A stretch of DNA of 64,000 bases, taken from Bacteroidales bacterium. Lineage in GTDB: Bacteria > Bacteroidota > Bacteroidia > Bacteroidales > UBA932. Under the pieces are notes generated by a model. The model searched no databases, was not told the origin of the DNA, and saw only the letters and a program-made list of their open reading frames with translations. Within the stretch, counting starts at the first letter, position 1. Every line of letters starts with the position of its first letter. Shown in pieces: positions 27,114 to 35,213 of this stretch. A program made the translations under genes and the position numbers. The stretch covers positions 28,046 through 92,045 of the forward strand of contig JAILIM010000103.1 in assembly GCA_024695285.1 (NCBI GenBank), given 5' to 3'.

Positions 27114-27869
27114 TCAGCTCATTCCGCGCTGCCGCTTGATGGTTTCGTAGGCCTCCTGGACCTGGCGGAACTTCTCGGCGGCGGCTTTCTGCACCTCGGG
27201 GCCGAGGGTAGCCACCTTGTCGGGGTGGTGCTTCATCGCCATGCGGCGGTAGGCGGTCTTGATTTCGTCGTTGGTGGCGTTGGGCGAGACTTCCAGCACG
27301 GCATAGGCAGAGTCCGAATCCCGGTAGAACATTGCAATCACGGAGGCGGCGTCGGATGAGGTCAGCCCGATGGCGGAGGCTATGGCTTCGAGCACGGACT
27401 TCTCCGCCTTGCTGAAATCGCCGTCGGCGGTGGCTATGCCGGTGAGGTAGTGGAAGAGCTGCAGGCGCTGGGAGTAGTTCATGTTGGCGGCTATCTGGGA
27501 GCCGACGGAGTAGATGTTAAGCTGCTGGTTGTTAAGCTCTTCGAGTATGCGCATCGCCTCGTCGACAGACTGCTCGCCAAAGTTGCGTCGCACGAATCCC
27601 CGGACGGCGTCAAGCTCCTTGCGGTCCACGCGCCCGTCGGCCCGGATGACTGCTGACGACAGCACCAGCAGGCACACGAGGAAGCTGTTCCTCTGCGCGC
27701 CGGGGCTGTAGCCACGGCTGCCCTGCCGCGTCTCTTCCGGGTTAAACTCCTGGAGCCGTCTCCTGAACAGACTCTCGAATGCACTGCCGGCCAGAAAGCC
27801 CAGCAACCCCCCGATAGGGCCACCGGACACCCAGCCGATAATCCCCGCTATCCAACTGATTGAACCCAT
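27114..27869 (-). CDS. TerB-DnaJ (DjlA-like) co-chaperone
   Basis: A 251-residue protein: Gly-rich hydrophobic N-terminus (IAGIIGWVSGGPIGGLLGFLAG) that may insert in the membrane, a TerB-like helical domain (residues about 60-170, RADGRVDRKELDAV and TADGDFSKAEKSVL repeats), and a C-terminal J domain with MKHHPDKV (HPD motif) near residue 215. The order matches DjlA-type DnaK co-chaperones. No operon partner on this strand. Confidence 0.88.
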   Translation of the reverse strand: MGSISWIAGIIGWVSGGPIGGLLGFLAGSAFESLFRRRLQEFNPEETRQGSRGYSPGAQRNSFLVCLLVLSSAVIRADGRVDRKELDAVRGFVRRNFGEQSVDEAMRILEELNNQQLNIYSVGSQIAANMNYSQRLQLFHYLTGIATADGDFSKAEKSVLEAIASAIGLTSSDAASVIAMFYRDSDSAYAVLEVSPNATNDEIKTAYRRMAMKHHPDKVATLGPEVQKAAAEKFRQVQEAYETIKRQRGMS

Positions 27870-27965
27870 TTCTTATGTGTTTGGCTTTGTCACTTCAAAT
27901 ATCGCTCCCGTCCGGCCGGGACTGACATTCTGTCGGAAACTGTTTGATAATAGCATGGAAATTGC

Positions 27966-27973
27966 TACATTTG
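27966..27973 (+). promoter_or_regulatory. -7 element TACATTTG for the SanA-like gene
   Basis: Exact TAnnTTTG match ending 7 nt before the ATG at 27981. Confidence 0.55.
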
Positions 27974-27980
27974 CTTTGAT

Positions 27981-28616
27981 ATGATTAAACGCGCGGTCAA
28001 AGTGATACTGCTTTTGGTGCTGTTTGCTGCAATAGTCGTTCTCTATTGCAACATCCGCATCCGCAGCTATGCTTCGCCCCGTCTGTTCGACGATGTCCAG
28101 GAGGTGCCGCACAGGCACGCCGCGCTGGTGCTCGGTACTTCGCCCAATGTCAGGAGGGGGATGCAGAATTTGTATTTCGTGTACCGTATCGATGCCTGCG
28201 TCCAGTTGTTCGAGGCGGGAAAGGTGGACAGAATCATTGTGAGCGGAGACAACCGTTTCATGACCTACAACGAGCCGGAGGCCATGCGCAAGGCGCTGGT
28301 GGCCAGGGGGATACCGAGCAACGTGATCTTCCTCGACTACGCCGGCTTCCGGACGCTGGATTCAGTGGTGCGGGCGAAGGAGATTTTCGGTCAGTCGTCT
28401 TATATCATTGTGAGCCAGCGCTTCCACAACGAGCGCGGCATCTTTATCGCCAGCCGGAAGGGCATCGACGCCATAGGCTTCAACGCCAGGGACACCAGGT
28501 TGAGATATGGCCTAAAAATCAGGATTCGTGAGGTTTTCGCCCGGTGCAAGGTGTTCATCGACCTTCTGGTCGGCAAGCAGCCGCATTTCCTGGGCGAACA
28601 GATTGATATCGGTTGA
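27981..28616 (+). CDS. SanA/YdcF-type DUF218 membrane protein
   Basis: A 211-residue protein with one N-terminal membrane anchor and a DUF218 domain: HAALVLGTSPNVRRG, VDRIIVSGDNRFMTYNEPEAMRKALVARGIP, FRTLDSVVRAKEIF and YIIVSQRFHNERGIFIA. This matches SanA, linked in enteric bacteria to envelope barrier function (vancomycin exclusion). Its biochemical activity is not established. Own promoter; the convergent minus-strand gene starts right after its stop. Confidence 0.88.
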   Translation: MIKRAVKVILLLVLFAAIVVLYCNIRIRSYASPRLFDDVQEVPHRHAALVLGTSPNVRRGMQNLYFVYRIDACVQLFEAGKVDRIIVSGDNRFMTYNEPEAMRKALVARGIPSNVIFLDYAGFRTLDSVVRAKEIFGQSSYIIVSQRFHNERGIFIASRKGIDAIGFNARDTRLRYGLKIRIREVFARCKVFIDLLVGKQPHFLGEQIDIG

Positions 28617-29135
28617 TCAGAGGCGCTCGAACTTGTAGCCAAGGTGGCAGAGTTCGATGGAGGCGCCTATCTTGAACATCACTTCAACGGTTATCAAGAA
28701 GAGACGGTAGGCTTCTGCCGTGCCGGGCTCCACGCTGCGGCGCATCAGGAAATGGTAGGCCGAGGCGGCCGTGGACTGCATTGCAGCGACGCTGTGCTTG
28801 CGGTCTTTGAGGATGGTGTCCGTGATGTGGTCGTCCATGTCGTCGAACTTGCGTTCGCCCTGGAAGAAGGAGTAGGGCGTCTCTTTGTATTTCGCCCAGT
28901 CTTTGTCCCAGAGATACGCCACCGCCATGCCGAGATAGCCGGCACAGCCGAGGCTGTATTCGGGGTAGCCGTTGAACTCACGCACGGCGTCGCCGTAGTA
29001 CGACGGGGCGTACCGCAGCCACGCTTCATCGATGTCTTCGGTCTCCAGGAGCGTCCCCTTCAGGTAACCGCCGCCAGTGCAGGCCTCGACGAGGTATTGG
29101 GTAAGGTCTGCCCGGTATTGTTCCTTTTTTGTCAT
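28617..29135 (-). CDS. Conserved hypothetical protein
   Basis: A 172-residue protein not assigned to a family. Start at 29135 (MTKKEQYRADLTQYLVEA) is preferred to longer frames because it makes an ATGA junction with the TIGR04076 gene upstream. It is mostly helical, with aromatic-rich segments (YAPSYYGDAVREFNGYPEY, FFQGERKFDDMDD) and no signal peptide or full membrane span. Cotranscribed with the TIGR04076 gene. Confidence 0.75.
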   Translation of the reverse strand: MTKKEQYRADLTQYLVEACTGGGYLKGTLLETEDIDEAWLRYAPSYYGDAVREFNGYPEYSLGCAGYLGMAVAYLWDKDWAKYKETPYSFFQGERKFDDMDDHITDTILKDRKHSVAAMQSTAASAYHFLMRRSVEPGTAEAYRLFLITVEVMFKIGASIELCHLGYKFERL

Positions 29136-29434
29136 TCTATTGTTTCTATGTAGAAGCTGACCGGCCTGAAGCCGTCGTTGCAGCTGATCATGGCGCTCAT
29201 GGGATCCTTCATCCAGCCGTCGAAGAAGTTGCCCTCCCCTCTTGCGAGCGCCTCCACGAACTCCCGCATCACTCCCCACGCCGAAGGACACATCCCCTCC
29301 GGGCACTTCCCGTCCACCGACACCCATACCTGCCCCTCCGCCACCTCGCAGGCGTGCTCAATCGGGTTCTCGTACCGTTCCATCAGGTCCGGATACGATG
29401 CCTTCCGTATGGCTGTGATCTTGACTTTGTTCAT
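29132..29434 (-). CDS. TIGR04076 family protein
   Basis: A 100-residue protein matching the TIGR04076 family as recalled: N-terminal KVKITAIRKASYPDLMERY, central ACEVAEGQ, PEGMCPSAW, and the C-terminal block MSAMISCNDGFRPVSF. Function unknown; such proteins often sit beside redox or Fe-S genes. First gene of a two-gene operon with its own promoter at 29522-29529. Confidence 0.88.
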   Translation of the reverse strand: MNKVKITAIRKASYPDLMERYENPIEHACEVAEGQVWVSVDGKCPEGMCPSAWGVMREFVEALARGEGNFFDGWMKDPMSAMISCNDGFRPVSFYIETIE

Positions 29435-29521
29435 AGGGCGCTGGGAGCGGGGGGCTTAGGCGTCATGCGTTAGGCGTTGGCCGCTGGGCGCTGGGCATAG
29501 GCTGTCCCGCCGTTCCGGACA

Positions 29522-29529
29522 CAAAACTA
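29522..29529 (-). promoter_or_regulatory. -7 element TAGTTTTG for the TIGR04076 operon
   Basis: On the minus strand TAGTTTTG fits TAnnTTTG, with a TTG about 20 nt upstream as the -33 element. The 87-nt leader consists of repeated short GCGCTGGG / TTAGGCGT units (29438-29500). Confidence 0.5.
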
Positions 29530-29567
29530 ACTATTTTGGCTAACTTTTCCAAGGGCCGGCTTATTTG

Positions 29568-29644
29568 AAAGAATTATCCGATACCACCCTGGCTCCCCCT
29601 GGTATCAATTAAGGAGGCAGGGCTGTCGTCTCCGATAATTCTTT
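29568..29644. repeat. Inverted repeat downstream of the Rpn remnant
   Basis: Arms AAAGAATTATCCGA (29568-29581) and TCCGATAATTCTTT (29631-29644) pair over 11 perfect bases plus ends. Inside, ATACCA and TGGTAT form a second stem. Placed just past the stop of the Rpn-like remnant, it may be its transcription end or a mobile-element end. Confidence 0.6.
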
Positions 29645-29647
29645 GCC

Positions 29648-30065
29648 CTACAGCGCCGCAATCTCTTCTAATGATAGTCCTGTTGAGGCGGCTACAATTT
29701 CAGGAGCCATCTTTTGTGCTCGAATCATGTTGGTGGCTATTCTTACTGCAGCTTTTATCTCACCTTCTTCTCGACCTTCTTCTCTACCATTCAGAAAAGC
29801 GCCATTAATCTTGTCTTCAATATCCCATTGTGTTGTCATAATCGTTGAATAATCAGTTTCTTTGTCTTCATTCATCGCACTGACTTCGCACGCCTCGAAT
29901 ATCTTCGCGAACACTTCTTCCATCAGTGAAGCTGGACGTTCGGTGAGAGAAGACATGTGAGTGAATGCCCATGATAGTTTCTCGGCAAACGAATCATCTG
30001 CATGCGGTTCTTCGTTGCCCCGCTTGTAATTGGTCATTTCCAGAAATATGAAGTTGACCCTGTCC
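29648..30065 (-). pseudogene. Rpn-type (PD-(D/E)XK) nuclease/transposase, C-terminal remnant
   Basis: The frame contains DRVNFIFLEMTNYKRGNEE, the end of the nuclease domain in Rpn recombination-promoting nucleases, then a helical region and the typical C-terminal tail with acidic-basic repeats (NGREEGREEGEIKAAVRIA) and ASTGLSLEEIAAL. The catalytic N-terminal part (usual proteins are roughly 300 residues) is missing, replaced by a HicB-like fragment in another frame. It has lower GC than neighbours, consistent with transfer. Probably not functional. Confidence 0.75.
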
Positions 30066-30131
30066 GGCATCCTCCATATACGCGGAGAAGCCGAATTCTG
30101 CACTCTCAATATAAACTCTTACTCGTTTCAT
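30066..30131 (-). pseudogene. HicB-like antitoxin N-terminal fragment fused to the Rpn remnant
   Basis: From ATG 30131 on the minus strand the frame reads MKRVRVYIESAEFGFSAY, then MEDA, which looks like the N-terminal strand-helix of HicB-type antitoxins. After about 22 codons homology stops and the Rpn frame (shifted) takes over. The junction near 30065 is a recombination scar. Short match, so moderate confidence. Confidence 0.45.
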
Positions 30132-30810
30132 AATCATTATTCTAACGCACAAAGCGAGCCTGGCACGATATAACCAAACTCGCTTTGTAGCCTCTTAGAA
30201 CTACGGTGTACAGACTTGTAGTGATGCAAAGTTGGGAATTATTTCCGAAATTTGCAAGTAAAGAAAAGCCGGAGGAGAGGTTACACCTCAAACCTTCCGC
30301 TTCGCTCCATCCCTCCCACCGCTACGCGGCGGGCCCCTCCCATTCAAGTGGCCATGGGCGGCCACTGGTTTGAGGTTGCAACCTCTCCTCCGGCAAATGC
30401 AATCTTTGACAAATTGATTCACTTTCAATGCCTTACAAATCGGCAACCGCGGTTGTCGATTTCGGCAAGTGCGTTTGCCGTTTTTTCTTCCAACTCACTC
30501 ATAGGCCGGGGGCGGAGACGGACCGATTTGAACACGGGGCAACTGTTTGGCTATGATCTGGGGGCGCTGAAGGCTAGTATTGAGCACGAAGAGGACGTTT
30601 TCCCTGGGTCCGGGGGCACTGAAGGCCAGTTTTGAGCACGGGAAGGCCGTTCTGCACGAGGCCGGGTGCAAGGCGGGCTGGATTTCAACACGGGGCGTGT
30701 GCGGGCACGGGGTTGGAGGCGGGAGGATTGTTCAAAAAATGTTCAAAATTATTTTGCGTTTTCTAAAAGAAAAAGGGGTGATTCTTCTTGCAATCACAAT
30801 AAATAACATT
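30132..30810. other. Gene-free region with structured and degenerate repeats
   Basis: No convincing gene. 30132-30240 is low-complexity. 30268-30394 holds structured element copy B. 30520-30720 holds degenerate direct repeats: GGGGGC-G/A-CTGAAGGC followed by TTGAGCACG occurs twice about 60 bp apart, and TTTGAACACGGGGC / TTTCAACACGGGGC occur on either side. From 30730 the DNA becomes AT-rich, leading into the promoter of the surface operon. Confidence 0.7.
30268..30394. repeat. Structured long inverted-repeat element, copy B
   Basis: Arms 30268-30294 and 30367-30394 (GCCGGAGGAGAGGTT... and ...AACCTCTCCTCCGGC) pair over about 26 of 28 positions. The inner part keeps the order seen in copy A at 18569-18688: CTTCGCTC, CCCTCCC, a hairpin (CCGC-TAC-GCGG flanked by CCCA and GGG), CCCTCCCATTCA, and GGCCATGGGCGGCCAC. 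The arms and hairpin differ from copy A but remain paired, so structure rather than sequence is kept. Confidence 0.8.
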
Positions 30811-30818
30811 TATATTTG
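30811..30818 (+). promoter_or_regulatory. -7 element TATATTTG of the surface nuclease/protease operon
   Basis: Exact TAnnTTTG match in an AT-rich stretch, about 175 nt before the 51-residue small ORF at 30994, so the transcript has a long leader. Confidence 0.6.
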
Positions 30819-30819
30819 C

Positions 30820-30993
30820 GAGTTCAATATAGGGATAGATTGAAACAGTACAACGAACTTTGGGCGTACCGCCCTTCCATGGCCGAGCTGAGTGTGGCCC
30901 CCGCCGCGCTTTGCCTTATGGCCTGCCGAGTTTGTTTCAAGAGGCCACAATGTGTTTGAAATTAATTATTTAACAATTTAAATTTTATACATC
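30820..30993 (+). promoter_or_regulatory. Long structured 5' leader
   Basis: Between the promoter and the small ORF, TTGAAACA (30840-30847) pairs perfectly with TGTTTCAA (30933-30940), closing a domain that contains the hairpin GGGCG-TAC-CGCCC and GGCC/GGCC pairings. It is GC-rich inside and AT-rich outside, unlike spacer DNA. It could be an RNA regulator of the surface operon; no known riboswitch recognised. Confidence 0.45.
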
Positions 30994-31149
30994 ATGAGTA
31001 AAAAACTCTACGAACAACCAACAACAAAAGTCCTCGTGGTACGATTCGGGGGCGTGCTTTGTGGAAGCGATCCTGCCCATGCATATCACCTGGGCGGCGC
31101 CGGTACTTATTCCGATCCGGAAGAACTCTATGACAATGGTGAGTATTAA
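30994..31149 (+). CDS. 51-residue small protein ahead of the fimbrillin-like lipoprotein
   Basis: Small ORF (ATG 30994, TAA 31147) whose stop overlaps the lipoprotein start as TAATG. It begins MSKKLYEQPTTKVLVVRFGG and ends in a polar, Asp/Glu/Tyr-rich tail (YSDPEELYDNGEY), with no signal peptide. Short proteins starting with Lys-x-Tyr-x-x-Pro-x-x-x-Val are recalled from Bacteroidetes surface-protein loci, usually unannotated. Translational coupling and the strong leader argue it is made. Function unknown: leader peptide, precursor peptide or regulator are all possible. Confidence 0.6.
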   Translation: MSKKLYEQPTTKVLVVRFGGVLCGSDPAHAYHLGGAGTYSDPEELYDNGEY

Positions 31150-34100
31150 TGAACAGAGCCATGAAATCATTCGTTAAGATTTTCGTGCCCGTGGCTGTAG
31201 CAGCCATCGCACTTATTTCCTGCCAGAAAGAGATTCCGGCCCCTTCAGCACCAGAGGAAATTCAGATTACAGTTCAGGCCGTTCCTCAAGACCTCACTGG
31301 GGAGAATACCAAAACGTATATTAATAGTTCCAATGCCGTTCTTTGGGGCACTGGTGAATACATGCAACTTGGTGTTATTACCAATGATGGAGAAAAAGAC
31401 AACGCGGTTTTTGCCAAGTCATCTGCAGCTAGTGCTGATGCTTCAAATGGTTCCGGAACAGCAGAATTCCAGTTCTCCATTGCACCTGCAAATCCGACAG
31501 CATCAGAATTCACGTATGTCGGCCTCTATCCTTTTTCTGCGGCAGTCACCAGCAGCAATACCAATCCTGCAAATTATAAGGTTAACCTCCCTGCCATCCA
31601 GAATGCAACAGCAGACTCATACGACCCGAAGGCTTATATTATGGTTGCAGAACCTATGACTATTCCTGAAACCGTAAGTAAATGGACTGCTAGTTATCGT
31701 CGTGCGACTGCCCTTAACAAGATTACGCTTAAGAATCTTTCCGAACCCATCAAGCGCGTTAAGATTACCGTTCCTGATGGACAGTATCTTGCCGGAGGTC
31801 GTCACATAGACTTAACAACCGGAGATAGTGGTGATATCTATTCTCAGGGAGGACGCACCAACACGATAGAAGTCAAGTATGAAACGGCCATCTCTGGCGC
31901 AAGTATTGATGTGTGGTTCACTTCTTGGGAAGTTGACGTTAATGAAGGTCAACAACTTACGGTTGTCGCTTATTCGGCCGAACATACATTTACAAGGACT
32001 ATTACTGCTCTTGTGGATGCCACCCACAATGGAATACATTTCGCGGAAGGCAAACTTAATTCTCTCTCCATCAATATGTCTAGTGCCACCCAGGGCGACA
32101 ACACAGAACTGGAAGAAGGCAACTATGTCATCCTAGCCAAGGATGGAGAGAATTATTATGCTCTTAAGGCGGAACAAGAATCAGGAAAAGAAAGGCTCCT
32201 TTCCGTGGAGTATAACGGTGGCCTTGTAGCTTATAATGGAGATGCTGACATCATCTGGTCTTTGACCAAATCTGGCAACTCTTTCATCTTCGAGAACAGC
32301 AGCAAGTATCTTGGATACAAGGGATCCAACAACGAATCTTACTGGCTTGCAGCCGATTCTGAGTGGACGGAGACCAATTACCTCCTTGATGTTACAGCAC
32401 AGGCAACTGCCGGGCAGTATTACGTAACCTTGCATTCCAATTCTTCTAGGTATCTTTCCAAGAACAGCTCCGCTGCATTCTTTGCATTTTATGGCAACAC
32501 AACCCAAAAGGCTGATATAGTATTTGTCCCTGCAAAAGTGGATGCCCGTCAGGCAGTTACCCTTTCTTTCGCCGATGATGCAATCAACAAGACCACTGCT
32601 AACTATTCTGAGTTCACGGGCCAGGCTGCTACTGCGGATCCTGACGACTCTGCAATCACCAGCAATATTACTTATGCAATGACCGGCGATGCAATCGGTA
32701 CGATTACTTCCGGTTCAACTGTCGCACTGAATGGAAATGAAGGTACCGCAACGGTCACTGCCACCTTTGCCGGTGATGCAGCCTATCGTCCAGCAGAGGC
32801 TAGTTACACTATCACAGTCGCTTCTGCCAGTGGCCCCGAGTATGTACTCGTATCATCTGCAACTGATGTTGTAGAAGGCGATTACGTTATCACATGGAAT
32901 AACACGTATTACCTCCCTAACGAGAATACGGGTAAGAAGTTTGCTGTAGGATCTGGTATTACCGTAGCCTCTGACAAGCTTACTAACACCGTGACCGATG
33001 CTATGGTTTGGAACTTTGCAGGAGATAACACTAACGGATTTACCATTTCTGCAATCATCTCTAATAATACAACCCATTACCTACAAGCAGCCAATACTTC
33101 AGATGGTATTTCAGTTGCCGCCAATGCCTCCACACCTTCTAAATGGACTGTTTCTGTTGATGGAACCTACGGTATGTTACTGAGGGGTAATGATGGTGGA
33201 ACCAGAAACGCTGCTGTATACAATAATGCTGATTGGCGTTACTATGCTACCGGAAGTAATTACACGGGGGTTCTTCGTCTTTACAAACTTGAGGATAACA
33301 CAACTTGGAATCTCAAGGGCATTGCTGTAAAGACTGCTCCTACGACTATTATTTATCACGTCGATGATAACTTCGACCCTGCCGGACTGGTTATTACCGC
33401 CACCTATGAAGACGCAGCAGGTGTGAAGGCAGACAAGACTGTTGACATTGCATACTCCGACGCAAATGCTTCTTCATTCAGTTTCAGTCCCAGCACATCA
33501 ACAGCACTCGCTACTGAAAACACTTCTGTGACCATCAGCTATACCGATGGTAGCTTAACAAAGACTGCAGATCAGGCAATTACCGTCAAGGCTGCTGCCG
33601 CATGGGTTCTGTCAAGCATTACAGTGAAGACGGGCCCTTCTACCACCTCTTACACTGTAGGTGATTTCTTTGATCCCACTGGCCTGGTTATTACAGCATC
33701 TTACAACGATAGCAACAATCCTGGAGACTCTAAAACTGAAGACATTGCTTATGCCGATGCAACAGCAGCTTTCAGCTTTAGCCCCAGCACGTCAACAGCC
33801 CTAACAGTTGCAAACACTTCTGTGACCATCAGCTATACCGAGGGTGGCGTGACAGAGACTGCAGATCAGGCTATCACAGTTGTTGCTGCTCAAACTATTG
33901 CTACTGCTCTTTCTGCTCCTGGAACCTATAATATTTCCAACGTTGCCGTCTATGGTGTGAAGGGGAATGCTTTGATACTTGGCGATGCAAGTGGCAAGAT
34001 TTACGCCTATAGTTCCGGTCATAATCTTAACGTGGGTGATGTCAGAACAGTAAGCGGTAGCACTATTTGGTACAATAGTGGAGATGTCTATGAGTTTGAT

Positions 34101-35213
34101 GCTCCCACCTTCAGCGGAAGCGGAACAACGACTATCAACCATGGCTCCGCTGTTGAATTCGCCGATAATGCAGCTACTCTACAGACAGAAACCGGTTTTG
34201 CCAGCACAGGCAGCGGCGCCGCCCACACGGCAGTTTATGTCCATGCCATTGGTGATCAGTCCGGCAGAAATATTACAACTTCCAATGGAAAGGTGCTGTA
34301 TCTGTCTGCAGCAGAGAGTGCAACTGACGGCAAGACTGTTGAGGTCTATGGATACGTTTATGCATATAGCGCATCTCACACCAACTTTAACTTCCTTGCA
34401 ACCAGCATTGAGGAATATGTTGATCCTAACGCAAAGGTAATCACCGCTCTGAAGTCCAGTATTACCGGAGTATCTGCCGACGGCGTTACCAACGCTTCAG
34501 AATCCGGAGTTTACTCCCTTACCAACGCCACGGATTCCGACGTAACTGCCACTCCTGACGGCACCGTCGTCACTGCTGCATCTGTCAGTGGTGGAACACT
34601 TACCTACACCGTCGCAGCCAATACTGGTTCAGCTCGTAGCGGTAGCGTTACCCTTGCTGTTGATGGTGGCAATTCGTTCAGTGTTACGATTTCTCAGGCA
34701 GCTGGGTCCAGCAGCACGACTCATTATTATGAGAAAGTCACTTCTACAGATGGCATAACCAGCGGAGGTTCATATATTATTGTAGCTAATTCAAATCGTG
34801 CTATGGTTTTGTCCGCTACTGCTAATGATATGAAAAAACCCGCAAGTGCAGCGGTTACTATCAGTAATAATAAGATAGAGTCGAATGCCACTACAGATGC
34901 TTATGCCGTTACCTTGACTAGTACAAGTAATGGATATACTATCTCATATGTTATAAACAATACTACTTATTACCTTTGGTATAATAGTTCAACCAATTTC
35001 CAGGCTACTACTTCTGCACCGACAAAGTACTTTACTATTACTGCAGCTAGTAACTATGGTACATTTGTATTTGGAGACACCAGTACAGCATCTGCAAGCA
35101 CTAAGCGTGGATTAGTATATAGGGCTGGAAATTATAATATTTTCGGAGCTTATAGTATTGGAAATCCGAACGGTACAGAGTACTTCAATCTCGATCTTTA
35201 CAAACTTAACTGA
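31149..35213 (+). CDS. Giant fimbrillin-like multidomain surface lipoprotein
   Basis: A 1354-residue lipoprotein (lipobox LISC, Cys25). Order: Mfa/fimbrillin-like N-domain to about 310; a first ~140-residue module starting EGNYVILAKDG; an Ig-like domain; a second module (EGDYVITWNNTYYL ... LRLYKLEDN); two Big_3-type Ig domains (VKTGPSTTSYTVGDFFDPTGL) near 720-915 that are 98-codon duplicates; an OB-fold-like domain (TYNISNVAVYGVKG); a BACON domain near 1100-1190; and a third module ending in LDLYKLN. It then stops at TGA, but the same frame continues 529 codons with a Ser/Gly linker into Fn3-like and nuclease domains. GC content is visibly lower than in neighbours, especially over the last 500 bp. 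An in-frame ATG at 31161 is a possible alternative start. Confidence 0.8.
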   Translation: MNRAMKSFVKIFVPVAVAAIALISCQKEIPAPSAPEEIQITVQAVPQDLTGENTKTYINSSNAVLWGTGEYMQLGVITNDGEKDNAVFAKSSAASADASNGSGTAEFQFSIAPANPTASEFTYVGLYPFSAAVTSSNTNPANYKVNLPAIQNATADSYDPKAYIMVAEPMTIPETVSKWTASYRRATALNKITLKNLSEPIKRVKITVPDGQYLAGGRHIDLTTGDSGDIYSQGGRTNTIEVKYETAISGASIDVWFTSWEVDVNEGQQLTVVAYSAEHTFTRTITALVDATHNGIHFAEGKLNSLSINMSSATQGDNTELEEGNYVILAKDGENYYALKAEQESGKERLLSVEYNGGLVAYNGDADIIWSLTKSGNSFIFENSSKYLGYKGSNNESYWLAADSEWTETNYLLDVTAQATAGQYYVTLHSNSSRYLSKNSSAAFFAFYGNTTQKADIVFVPAKVDARQAVTLSFADDAINKTTANYSEFTGQAATADPDDSAITSNITYAMTGDAIGTITSGSTVALNGNEGTATVTATFAGDAAYRPAEASYTITVASASGPEYVLVSSATDVVEGDYVITWNNTYYLPNENTGKKFAVGSGITVASDKLTNTVTDAMVWNFAGDNTNGFTISAIISNNTTHYLQAANTSDGISVAANASTPSKWTVSVDGTYGMLLRGNDGGTRNAAVYNNADWRYYATGSNYTGVLRLYKLEDNTTWNLKGIAVKTAPTTIIYHVDDNFDPAGLVITATYEDAAGVKADKTVDIAYSDANASSFSFSPSTSTALATENTSVTISYTDGSLTKTADQAITVKAAAAWVLSSITVKTGPSTTSYTVGDFFDPTGLVITASYNDSNNPGDSKTEDIAYADATAAFSFSPSTSTALTVANTSVTISYTEGGVTETADQAITVVAAQTIATALSAPGTYNISNVAVYGVKGNALILGDASGKIYAYSSGHNLNVGDVRTVSGSTIWYNSGDVYEFDAPTFSGSGTTTINHGSAVEFADNAATLQTETGFASTGSGAAHTAVYVHAIGDQSGRNITTSNGKVLYLSAAESATDGKTVEVYGYVYAYSASHTNFNFLATSIEEYVDPNAKVITALKSSITGVSADGVTNASESGVYSLTNATDSDVTATPDGTVVTAASVSGGTLTYTVAANTGSARSGSVTLAVDGGNSFSVTISQAAGSSSTTHYYEKVTSTDGITSGGSYIIVANSNRAMVLSATANDMKKPASAAVTISNNKIESNATTDAYAVTLTSTSNGYTISYVINNTTYYLWYNSSTNFQATTSAPTKYFTITAASNYGTFVFGDTSTASASTKRGLVYRAGNYNIFGAYSIGNPNGTEYFNLDLYKLN

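Noticed and set aside
30580..30843. Plus-strand 87-codon frame over the promoter region
   Set aside because: It runs across degenerate repeats and the operon's own promoter, with no family resemblance.
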